Assembly (NCBI GenBank): GCA_022826505.1
Contig: JAJDUQ010000262.1
Location: 33,850 to 97,849, forward strand
From: Gammaproteobacteria bacterium
Lineage (GTDB): Bacteria; Pseudomonadota; Gammaproteobacteria; HK1
Reading direction: 5' to 3'
Length of the DNA: 64,000 nt
Every line of letters starts with the position of its first letter. The first letter of the stretch is position 1. The translations under genes were made by a program, and so were the position numbers. Under the pieces are notes generated by a model, which was given only the letters and a program-made list of their open reading frames with translations, had not been told where the DNA came from and searched no databases. Positions 27,079 to 34,555 of this stretch are shown here, piece by piece.

Positions 27079-27371
27079 TCTCGTCTTCCCCTACTCCATC
27101 GTTAACGGCGGCGCCCGCGAAACCAGGCCCCTCGCCTTCAACCTCGTCGCGATCAACGCGTAGATCCCCGCGCGGAAAAACTTCGTCACGACGATGGCCA
27201 GCGTCGCGAACAGCAGCATGTGGGCGTAGGGACTCACGTCGCGCATGACCTCCCACATCACCACCAGCAGGATGGCACCGATGATAGGGCCGGGCAGGGT
27301 GCCGAGACCACCGACGATGGTTATGGCGAGGATGAGGCTCATCTCGATGAGGAGCCGGTTCTGCGGGGCGA
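27079..27371 (-). pseudogene. Fragment of livM (3' end only)
   Basis: About 293 bases encoding the last 95 or so residues of a LivM-type ABC permease: MSLILAITIVGGLGTLPGP, then VMWEVMRDVSPYAHMLLFAT and the C-terminus LVSRAPPLTME. It matches the end of the intact livM at 32561-33523 nearly residue for residue, including bases around the stop. Homology begins abruptly near 27371 and stops near 27079, so it is a detached gene fragment, not a gene. The ptuB-like frame runs into it. Confidence 0.8.
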
Positions 27372-28016
27372 ATCGGCCCGATGGCCTCGCTCGGCCAGCC
27401 ATCCACGCGTGATGCTCGAGAAAGGGATCGTGCGCGAGCAATAGTGTGCGCGCAACTCCTCCGATTCAGCCGTCATCTCGGCGGGGTCGTCGGGAATGAT
27501 CTCGGAGATGAGCCGAAGCCAGACAAGCCTCTTCCGCAGGTGATGCCACTCGTTGAGTCGGAGGTCGTCGATTGTCTGTCGCGCTTTGCGGTACCGGCCC
27601 GGGCTCAGGTCTCCCTTCGGGAGTATCTCCCCGGTCAGGGTGTCGTAGGTGAAGAACCGTTCCGGGTGGGCGGTTCGGGACCTCGCGCACGGATCGACAT
27701 AGCCCGCAGTAGGCCACTTGTCGAGCTTTGCATGGTTGCAGTCGTGGCAGGCAAACAACCAGTTCGACCAGGAATAGACGAGTTCCGGGTACCGGCTCTT
27801 GGGACGGAAGTGGTCCACCTCTCCCCGGCAAAGCTCCTCGCAATAGGCGCAAAGGTCGTGAAACGCATCGGCAAGGTCTCCCGAAAACTCGCGCCACCTG
27901 GTATCGCTGGGCTTCTTGCCGGTTCCGGAACCGTAGAACCGGACCCAGCGTGGGGTATACCGAGCATGGATACGGGCCAGTTGCTCCGGCTCGGGGCCGC
28001 GATCTACCCAATGCAT
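27339..28016 (-). CDS. ptuB: HNH endonuclease of a Septu-like pair (PtuB type)
   Basis: A 225-residue HNH nuclease of the kind paired with an ABC-type ATPase in Septu-like anti-phage systems. The HNH zinc-type core is complete: CAYC (Cys56, Cys59), VDHFRPK (His69), YSWSNWLFAC (Asn85, Cys90) and HDCNHAKLDKW (Cys93, Asn94, Lys97). It follows the ATPase gene by 55 bases in the same direction. The last 12 or so residues after TRGWLAERG are read from the livM fragment, so the natural C-terminus has been replaced; the catalytic part is intact. The start at 28016 (MHWVDRGPEP) matches the family. Confidence 0.85.
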   Translation of the reverse strand: MHWVDRGPEPEQLARIHARYTPRWVRFYGSGTGKKPSDTRWREFSGDLADAFHDLCAYCEELCRGEVDHFRPKSRYPELVYSWSNWLFACHDCNHAKLDKWPTAGYVDPCARSRTAHPERFFTYDTLTGEILPKGDLSPGRYRKARQTIDDLRLNEWHHLRKRLVWLRLISEIIPDDPAEMTAESEELRAHYCSRTIPFSSITRGWLAERGHRADSPRRTGSSSR

Positions 28017-28071
28017 GCCACGCGACTCCGCATCGACATTCCCGGTTTCCGGAGCCGGACGAGTCAGAACA

Positions 28072-29385
28072 TTACCCGGCAGAACGCCTGCCTCTCGCGC
28101 GCCTCAGCTCGTCGGCGAACTGCTCCACCTGAGCGGACGTGGAACCTCGAAGAAGCTCGCTCCCGACCACGTGGCGAAGCACTTCGAGCTCATCGGATTC
28201 GTCAGTCGTCAACTTTTCCTTGTGACGCAGCTCCTCGAGGCGGGAGACGTGCGCCGCGGTAGCCATGTCGGTGGGGGTGGGCACCTCCAGGAAGTTCCGC
28301 AGGATCTCGTCCGCGCTCCACCCCGCGATGTCCGATTCGTTCGTGGACACGGAAACCTTGCCGTCCTCCCCCCGTCTCAGCAACTGCACCTGCCCCGCCT
28401 TCAGACCCGCGAGCATCAGGGGAGAGTGGGTCGAGCAGAAGATTTGCAGCTTGGGGAAATGCCGGATCAGAGTCGGAATGATGCGCCGCTGCCAGGATGG
28501 ATGCAGATGAGCATCGATCTCGTCGATCACGAGAACTCCGGGCCTGTCCTCGAGGTTTGCCGGAAACCGGTAGTACTCGGCGTACCCGATCGTCAGGTGG
28601 GCGAAACACTGGATGACCGATTGAGTCCCCTGGCTCAATACGTCGAGGGGCACGACGCCGGAGGGGGTGGCAACCTGGGGGAAGAGCCCTCGCTCGTCTT
28701 CTCCCACTCCCGCAAAACGCACCGGAAATCCTTCGGTCACCTCGGAGACCATTGAAATGATCTTGTGAATCACGTTCCTGATCTCGGGCCGATCCTGCCG
28801 ATAGGCGGCGTAGTCGAGGTCGACGATCTTCTGCACGATTTCCTTGTCGTCGACCCACGACGAATCGCTCACGGCCAAATCCCTGCGTCGCTTCAATTCC
28901 GGATGTTGCGAGTTCATCATCCGCCGAACACCGTCGCGCACGCCTTCGAAACCAAGTCTTCGCAACTCCGCGGGATGTGCCCGGGCCACCCTCTTCGCAA
29001 TTTCCTCGGTACGCGATTCGAGGTCCTGATTCGAAGAGGGTCCGGATGCTCGGAAGTCCGTCACGGCTCGTTGTGCAGGCAGGAAGCAGGTATGCCCTAT
29101 GGCTTCGTAAGTCGCCACCATCGCTCTGAGATCAGACGGCAGGTCTCCGCCAATCGATTCCACCTTTGTTCCGGAAGAGTAGTGGAGCTTCCATTTCGGG
29201 CGCTTTGATCGATACAGCTTGTCCGGAACCGTGAAGGGATAGACCAACAGTTCCCCGAGCATCAACAGCACCGCCGTCTTCCCGGCGTTGTTGGGCCCGG
29301 TGAAGACGTTCACCTGACGGTCGAACTCGAACTCGATCTCGTCGAACGGGCCGATATCGGTGAAGTACAGGCTGGCTATCGGCAT
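28072..29385 (-). CDS. ptuA: Septu-like ATPase (PtuA type, OLD/ABC-related)
   Basis: A 437-residue AAA ATPase of the ABC/OLD-like kind. Walker A is GPNNAGKT (residues 30-37), the signature-like LSQGTQS at 251-257, Walker B VLVIDEIDAHLHP at 285-297, and the H-loop STHSPLML at 319-326. The N-terminus SLYFTDIGPFDEIEFEF is the usual first strand pair. With the downstream HNH gene it makes the two-gene PtuAB arrangement, in which the ATPase senses phage infection and licenses DNA cleavage. No reverse transcriptase or retron RNA is next to it, so a retron-type variant is unlikely. The start at 29385 was chosen at this motif. Confidence 0.85.
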   Translation of the reverse strand: MPIASLYFTDIGPFDEIEFEFDRQVNVFTGPNNAGKTAVLLMLGELLVYPFTVPDKLYRSKRPKWKLHYSSGTKVESIGGDLPSDLRAMVATYEAIGHTCFLPAQRAVTDFRASGPSSNQDLESRTEEIAKRVARAHPAELRRLGFEGVRDGVRRMMNSQHPELKRRRDLAVSDSSWVDDKEIVQKIVDLDYAAYRQDRPEIRNVIHKIISMVSEVTEGFPVRFAGVGEDERGLFPQVATPSGVVPLDVLSQGTQSVIQCFAHLTIGYAEYYRFPANLEDRPGVLVIDEIDAHLHPSWQRRIIPTLIRHFPKLQIFCSTHSPLMLAGLKAGQVQLLRRGEDGKVSVSTNESDIAGWSADEILRNFLEVPTPTDMATAAHVSRLEELRHKEKLTTDESDELEVLRHVVGSELLRGSTSAQVEQFADELRRARGRRSAG

Positions 29386-29825
29386 CGAACACCTCCGGGC
29401 AGGCGCAAGCGTCGGCCACGCCTGATCGTCCGGCAGGATTATATGCGGGGGGAGAAACTCGTTGGTAGAACGACGGCAACCGCCCCGGCAACGTGCTCCG
29501 GCCCCGTCCGTGACTTCGGGCTCGACGCACCGATCTGCGTTGCTGGTGTAGTGGAAGCCTCAGCCACCCTCGACGACACCTCGCGCATCGTGCCCACCCG
29601 CCGCCTGTGGACGAAGCGCGCCCCGTTCTCGCTGACGTCCGTGCTTGAGCGCGAAGGCCGCTTCGACTCCGGGCCGCACGGCGAGAGGACGCTGGGCGCC
29701 TGATGGAAAGACGCGGCGGGAGCGCGAACGGGACGAATTGAGTACGCCCCATATTCCAGGATTATGCCGAAGTTAGTCTATTTTTCAGTTCTCGATAATT
29801 CCTGTAATTCTGATATAAAGAGCGG
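29386..29825. other. Gap with repeat copy and AT-rich leader
   Basis: These 440 bases between two divergent genes contain one copy of a 35-base repeat (29528-29562). A notably AT-rich stretch (29765-29818) just before the ATPase gene has tandem TAATTC steps and a TATAAA -10-like box, a probable promoter for 29826. A short open frame (29443-29703) spans the repeat but has no family resemblance. Confidence 0.45.
29528..29562 (+). repeat. 35-base repeat, copy 1
   Basis: Matches 32495-32529 in the same orientation with 32 of 35 bases identical (CACCGATCTGCGTTGCTGG, then G.AGT.GAAGCCTCA). At 32495 it lies just downstream of intact livM. Here it lies beyond the Septu-like pair, on the far side from the livM fragment. 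Confidence 0.75.
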
Positions 29826-31016
29826 ATGAGCCCCCTGGACAATCCGTTCGCCCCCGGCGCCGGCACCCCGCCCCCGGAGCTCGCGGGACGCGACGAGCTG
29901 CTCGACGCCATACGCATCGCGACCGAGCGGACGCGCCGTCGCAATTCGGCCAGAAGCATGCTGCTGCTCGGGCTGCGCGGTGTCGGCAAGACCGTCCTCC
30001 TCGACCGCGTGCATGACGAGGTGCAGGGGGCGAGGCTTGCCACGGTGATGCTCGAGGCCGCGGAGCGGAACCCCCTGCCGGCGCTGCTCGCGGCGGAGCT
30101 GCACCCGATGCTGCTGCGCCTGTCCCGCCAGCAGCGGGTTCATGACCTGGCCGCCCGAGCCCTGCGGGTCCTTGCCGGGTTCGTGTCGGGGCTCAAGTTG
30201 AAATACAGGGACTTCGAGCTGGGAATCGATGCGCCCGTCGAGCCGGGGGTTGCCGACAGCGGAGACCTGGAGCTCGACCTCGCCGCCCTGTTCGAGGCGC
30301 TCGGCACCGCGGCATCCGCATCGGACACTGCTCTGGTGGTGATCGTCGACGAAATGCAGTACGTCCCGAAGGCGGAGCTCTCGGCGCTGTGCGCTGCTCT
30401 GCACCGGGCGGCCCAGCGCCGGCTGCCTATTCTCCTCGCGGCTGCGGGACTGCCGCAGCTTCGGGCGCAGGTGGCCGAGGCGAAGACCTACGCGGAGCGC
30501 CTGTTCGAGTTCCGGGAGGTCGGCCCGCTCGACGAGAAGGCGTCCCGGGACGCGGTGGCGAAGCCCATCCGGGCGCGCAACGCCGACATCGCCCCCGATG
30601 CTCTGCAAGTCATCGTCGACGACACGGAGGGCTATCCCTACTTCCTGCAGGAGTGGGGCAAGCACGCATGGGACGTCGCGGAGCGCTCGCCAATCGACGC
30701 CCGCGACGTGGCGCGCGCATCGACCGAAGTGTCGGCGTCCCTGGACTCGGGATTCTTCCGCGCCCGCTTCGATCGGCTGACACCGGCCCAGAAGCGCTAC
30801 CTGAGGGCCATGGCGGAACTCGGTCCCGGTCCTCATCGTTCGGGTGAAATCGCCCGGGCGCTCGGCCGGAAGGTGACTGCGCTCGGACCGACGCGTGCAC
30901 AACTGATCGCCAAGGGCATGATCTGGAGCGCGGCTCGCGGCGACACCGCCTTCACCGTCCCTTCCTTCGACCGATTCATGCGCCGCGTCATGCCCGGCGA
31001 CGAATGGCGGGAGTAG
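29826..31016 (+). CDS. Orc1/Cdc6-like AAA ATPase (AAA_16 type)
   Basis: A 396-residue stand-alone ATPase. Walker A is GLRGVGKT (residues 49-56), Walker B TALVVIVDEMQ near 172, and a sensor-like LLAAAGLP is near 205. A C-terminal winged-helix region (AQKRYLRAMAELG, then GEIARALGRKVT) probably binds DNA. Such Orc1/Cdc6-like proteins are common in bacteria as single genes of unknown role, often near mobile or defence DNA. It is transcribed away from the Septu-like pair from its own AT-rich leader, and no partner gene follows directly. Confidence 0.8.
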   Translation: MSPLDNPFAPGAGTPPPELAGRDELLDAIRIATERTRRRNSARSMLLLGLRGVGKTVLLDRVHDEVQGARLATVMLEAAERNPLPALLAAELHPMLLRLSRQQRVHDLAARALRVLAGFVSGLKLKYRDFELGIDAPVEPGVADSGDLELDLAALFEALGTAASASDTALVVIVDEMQYVPKAELSALCAALHRAAQRRLPILLAAAGLPQLRAQVAEAKTYAERLFEFREVGPLDEKASRDAVAKPIRARNADIAPDALQVIVDDTEGYPYFLQEWGKHAWDVAERSPIDARDVARASTEVSASLDSGFFRARFDRLTPAQKRYLRAMAELGPGPHRSGEIARALGRKVTALGPTRAQLIAKGMIWSAARGDTAFTVPSFDRFMRRVMPGDEWRE

Positions 31017-31138
31017 CGAGCCGACCGGGCCGGTCCGCTACGGTCAGGACGGACACCACTCGTCGCAGGCGACGACACCATATCGAGCAGGCACCACCTG
31101 TACAACATCCTCGTCTTCAGGCGGGGCAGTTGCGCAGG

Positions 31139-31404
31139 CTGCAGAGACCCCGATCATGAAACCCGCGGACCTGCATGCCATGGGCTACAATATCGTCACC
31201 TACGGCATCACGCTGCTGATGCGGATCATCCGGACGATGCAACTCGCGCTGGAAGACCTCAGGAGCGAGCGCCTGGAACTGGTCGGCAGCGACGTATCGT
31301 TCCAGGAGTACATGCGCATCGTCGATCTCGACCGGTGGTCGGTCATCGAAACCCGATTCGATGTCGACAAAGTGGCCGGGACTCCGAGGGGAGGCGGCAC
31401 ATGA
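31139..31404 (+). pseudogene. C-terminal remnant of a PEP mutase/isocitrate lyase-family gene
   Basis: About 88 codons (ETPIMKPADLHAMGYNIV, then LLMRIIRTMQLALEDL and FQEYMRIVDLDRWSVIETRF) match only the C-terminal part of isocitrate lyase/phosphoenolpyruvate mutase-family enzymes. Homology starts abruptly near 31139, with the catalytic barrel missing, so the gene is a 3' remnant. Its stop overlaps the next gene's ATG by 4 bases, preserving an old operon junction. The open frame from 31156 may still be translated as a coupling leader. Confidence 0.65.
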
Positions 31405-32405
31405 CGCACCGGAACATCCCGAGCAGGATCCCGGTCATCGACATCGGACCGTTCGACGCCGGCGACTCGACGGCCAGACACCGAATCGCGCAGGAGGTCG
31501 ACCGGGCGTGCCGGCGCATCGGGTTCCTGCTCATCGCGAACCACGGCGTTCAAAGGCGCCTCGTCGATGACACCCTGGGGGTCTCGATGGAGTTCTTCGC
31601 GCGGCCGACGGAGGAGAAGGATCGCGCAAGGCTGTCCGACGCCGCCGTTCCGCGCGGCTACCACGCGTTCGCGAGCGGCAACCTGGCGAAGTCCTACGGT
31701 CTCGAAGCACCCCCCGATCTCCGCGAGCAGTTCTTCATCGGACCGTTGGCGCCCAGGCCGGAGCGCTTCGCGAACCTGCCGCAAGCCCGCATCTTCTACG
31801 TTGAGAACACCTGGCCGGAGCACCCCGCAGGCTTTCGAACCGTGCTCGGGGACTGCTGCCGGGCGATGGAGGATCTCGCCGCCCGGCTGATGCGCATCTT
31901 CGCGGTGGCCCTGGACCTGCCGGACCGCTACTTCGACGACAAGATCGACCACCACTTCAGCATCTTCCTGACCAGTCACTATCCGGTAGTGGACAACCCC
32001 GAGCCCGGGCAGTTGCGGTGCGGCGAGCACACCGACTACGGCAGCCTCACCATCCTCGCCTTCAACGATGCCCCCGGCGGGCTGCAGGTGAGGATGCCCG
32101 ACGACTCGTGGTACGACGTGACGGCGCGGCCGGGAGAGCTCGTCGTCAACATCGGCGACATGATGGCCCGCTGGACGAACGACCGGTGGAAGTCGACGGT
32201 GCACCGGGTGGTCAACCCTGTGCAGACGGGTCCCGCCGTCGCCCCGCGCCAGTCCATCGGCTACTTCCTGCACCCGAACTTCGACGCCCGGGTGGAATGC
32301 CTTCCGTCGTGCCGGAGCCCCGACCATCTGCCGAAGTACGCCCCCATCATGGCCGGCGAGCACATGCGTGAGAAGATGCTGCGCGGCGTCGATTCTTCAC
32401 CTTGA
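31401..32405 (+). CDS. 2-oxoglutarate/Fe(II) oxygenase, isopenicillin N synthase family
   Basis: A 334-residue non-haem iron oxygenase. Iron ligands are in HTDYGSLTIL (His, Asp) and HRVVNP (His), and the 2-oxoglutarate-anchoring pair is RQSIGYF (Arg-x-Ser). The N-terminus IPVIDIGPF is the family start. It would hydroxylate or otherwise oxidise a small molecule using O2 and 2-oxoglutarate. The start at 31401 overlaps the stop of the upstream remnant and has a GGGGAGG ribosome site. A paralogue is at 45359-46345. The substrate is unknown. Confidence 0.9.
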   Translation: MTHRNIPSRIPVIDIGPFDAGDSTARHRIAQEVDRACRRIGFLLIANHGVQRRLVDDTLGVSMEFFARPTEEKDRARLSDAAVPRGYHAFASGNLAKSYGLEAPPDLREQFFIGPLAPRPERFANLPQARIFYVENTWPEHPAGFRTVLGDCCRAMEDLAARLMRIFAVALDLPDRYFDDKIDHHFSIFLTSHYPVVDNPEPGQLRCGEHTDYGSLTILAFNDAPGGLQVRMPDDSWYDVTARPGELVVNIGDMMARWTNDRWKSTVHRVVNPVQTGPAVAPRQSIGYFLHPNFDARVECLPSCRSPDHLPKYAPIMAGEHMREKMLRGVDSSP

Positions 32406-32494
32406 ACACCGGCCGGCGGCTCCGCCAGTGAACGGGCGCCGGCTCGACAGGGATGTCCCGCTAATTTACGGCAGCGTCCTTGGGCGAAACAAAC

Positions 32495-32529
32495 CACCGA
32501 TCTGCGTTGCTGGCGGAGTAGAAGCCTCA
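32495..32529 (+). repeat. 35-base repeat, copy 2
   Basis: The partner of 29528-29562 (32 of 35 identical). It lies in the 155-base gap between the oxygenase stop and the convergent livM stop, 32 bases from the latter. Confidence 0.75.
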
Positions 32530-32560
32530 TCGATCGAAGGCGCGCTGCTGCTCGTATCCC

Positions 32561-33523
32561 CTACTCCACCGTGAACGGAGGCGCTCGGGAAATCAGGCCC
32601 CGCGCCTTCAACCGATCCGCGATGAGACCGAAGATTCCCGCGCGGAAGAACTTCATCACCACGATGACGAGCGTCGCGAACATCAGCATGTGCGCATAGG
32701 GACTCACGTCGCGCATGATCTCCCACATCACCACCAGCAGGATGGCGCCGATGATGGGGCCGGTGAGGGTGGCGAGTCCACCGACGATGGTCATGGCGAG
32801 GATGAGGCCCATCTCGATGATGAGCAGGTTCGAGGGGGCGAGGACCTGGACGAACAGGTGGGCGTAGATGGCGCCGGCGAGCCCTGCGAAGAGGCTCGAA
32901 ATGACAAAGGCATTGACCTTCCACTTCACCAGTTCCACCCCCATCACCGCCGCGACGTCCTCGTCCTCCCGAATCGCCTTGAAGTACAGGCCCTTCTCCG
33001 AGTTTACGAGCCGGTGGAGCACGAAGATGGTGATCACCGCCAGCGCGAGCATCACGAAGTATCCGAGGATGTGCTGGGGCAGGCCCTCGCCGAACAGGTA
33101 GGGGAGCGGGAGCCCGAGCGACCCGCGGGTGTAGTCGTGCTCGATCTGAAGAATCAGCCGCACCGTCTCGGAGAAGCCCAGGGTCATCAGGGCCAGGTAG
33201 GGTCCGCGGGTACGCAGACACATCCGACCCAGGCACCAGCCGATTCCTGCCGCCACCGCGCCGCCGATGAACACGCCGAAGCCCGGGTGGACCCCGTAGT
33301 GAAAGCTGAGCAACCCGGAGGTGTAGGCACCGATTCCCGCGAAGGCCGCATGCGCGAACGACAGTTGACCGGCATAGCCGAGCAGCAGGTTCCACGACGA
33401 GGCCAGGACGATGTAGTACAGCGCCATCGCCGCCACGCGAATGGTGTAGTGGTCGAGCAGGAACGGGATGACCAGCCCGCCGGCCAGGGCCACCCCGCAG
33501 ACGGTCTTCTCGAAACGGGTCAT
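32561..33523 (-). CDS. livM: Branched-chain amino acid-type ABC permease (LivM)
   Basis: A 320-residue LivM-type membrane permease, last gene of a five-gene ABC importer. The hallmark GYAGQLSFAHAAFAGIGAY is near residue 50, KAIREDEDVAAVMGV near 200 and IVGGLATLTGPIIGA near 262. It overlaps livH by 4 bases. Its 3' third is the parent-like copy of the fragment at 27079-27371. It would form the inner-membrane channel with LivH. Confidence 0.93.
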   Translation of the reverse strand: MTRFEKTVCGVALAGGLVIPFLLDHYTIRVAAMALYYIVLASSWNLLLGYAGQLSFAHAAFAGIGAYTSGLLSFHYGVHPGFGVFIGGAVAAGIGWCLGRMCLRTRGPYLALMTLGFSETVRLILQIEHDYTRGSLGLPLPYLFGEGLPQHILGYFVMLALAVITIFVLHRLVNSEKGLYFKAIREDEDVAAVMGVELVKWKVNAFVISSLFAGLAGAIYAHLFVQVLAPSNLLIIEMGLILAMTIVGGLATLTGPIIGAILLVVMWEIMRDVSPYAHMLMFATLVIVVMKFFRAGIFGLIADRLKARGLISRAPPFTVE

Positions 33524-34431
33524 GCCCGGCGCTCCTTCTGGCCGAACAGCCCGTAGGGCCGGAACATCAGCACCCCGATGAGGACCATGAACGCGAACAC
33601 GTCGCGGTAGGCGACCGAGATGTAGATCGAGCCCAGGCTCTCCACCAGCCCCAGGATGATCGCCGCCACCACCGCGCCGGGAATCGACCCCATGCCGCCG
33701 AGCACGATGATCACGAACGCCTTGATCACCGGAATCTGGCCGACGTCGGGATAGACCAGGAAGACCGGCGCGAGCAGAGCGCCGGCGGCACCGGCAAGGA
33801 GGCCCGCAAGCGCCATGGCGACGATGTTCATCCTCACCGGATCGACACCCACGATGGTCGCTCCGACCCGGTTCTGCGCCGTCGCCATCAGGGCGCGTCC
33901 GGTCCAGGTGCCGTAGATGAAGCCGAGCGTGGCAACGATGAGCAGGGCGGAGACGCCGGCCGCGAACAGCCGATCGCCAGCCAGCCAGAGGTCTCCGAGG
34001 ACGTGCCTCGACCCCTCCCAGAACGCGCCCGGCGTCATCTCGTAGGGTCCGAAGAGGATGAGGGCGCTGTACTGCAGGAACAGCGACAGACCGAAGGTGA
34101 GAATGATCGCGTACTCCTCGGGGCGATCCATGCGCACGGTGTAGACCGGGCGCAGCAGACCGCGCTCGACCGCGATGCCGAACACCGCGACGACCGCCAT
34201 GGCGAGCGGGAGGGCGAGGACGGTCGGTATCGCGACCGGAATCGAGAACAGCGACACCGCACCGGCGGTCAACGCGTAGAGCGCGTAGCCGCCGAGCATG
34301 TAGAACTCGCCGTGGGAGAAGTTCACCACCCGCATGATGCTGAACACCACGGTCAGGCCGAGCGCGATCAGCGCGTAGATCAGGCCGAAGATCAGGCCGT
34401 TGACGATCTGGGAGAGGACGTAGTAGTCCAT
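33520..34431 (-). CDS. livH: Branched-chain amino acid-type ABC permease (LivH)
   Basis: A 303-residue LivH-type permease: NGLIFGLIYALIALGLTVVF and VVNFSHGEFYMLGGY at the N-terminus, and IVLGGMGSIPGAVVAAIILG near 260. It pairs with LivM to form the transmembrane channel. The 4-base overlap with livM indicates coupled translation. A 124-base gap with a strong stem-loop separates it from the binding-protein gene upstream. Confidence 0.93.
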   Translation of the reverse strand: MDYYVLSQIVNGLIFGLIYALIALGLTVVFSIMRVVNFSHGEFYMLGGYALYALTAGAVSLFSIPVAIPTVLALPLAMAVVAVFGIAVERGLLRPVYTVRMDRPEEYAIILTFGLSLFLQYSALILFGPYEMTPGAFWEGSRHVLGDLWLAGDRLFAAGVSALLIVATLGFIYGTWTGRALMATAQNRVGATIVGVDPVRMNIVAMALAGLLAGAAGALLAPVFLVYPDVGQIPVIKAFVIIVLGGMGSIPGAVVAAIILGLVESLGSIYISVAYRDVFAFMVLIGVLMFRPYGLFGQKERRA

Positions 34432-34516
34432 TGACTCGTATCGAAGGAATGTCCATGCACGCCCGCGCGCCGTCCGGCCGGACCGCCGACCGGTGGGCGA
34501 GGACCGGCGAACGACC

Positions 34517-34540
34517 GGGGACGGGGCGGGCCCCGTCCCC
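34517..34540 (-). promoter_or_regulatory. Intercistronic stem-loop after the Liv binding-protein gene
   Basis: A perfect 11-base-pair hairpin (GGGGACGGGGC and GCCCCGTCCCC with a 2-base loop), 16 bases after the stop of the binding-protein gene and before livH. No U-tract follows in the direction of transcription. It probably stabilises the abundant binding-protein mRNA or partly attenuates livHM. Confidence 0.6.
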
Positions 34541-34555
34541 GGCCCCGGGACCGGT

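Noticed and set aside
28072..29385. Retron-type version of the Septu-like system
   Set aside because: No reverse transcriptase gene or msr/msd-like RNA region lies next to the ATPase and HNH genes.
29443..29703. 86-codon open frame containing the 35-base repeat
   Set aside because: No homology or good start; the shared PICVAG-VEAS peptide with 32368-32574 is explained by the DNA repeat.
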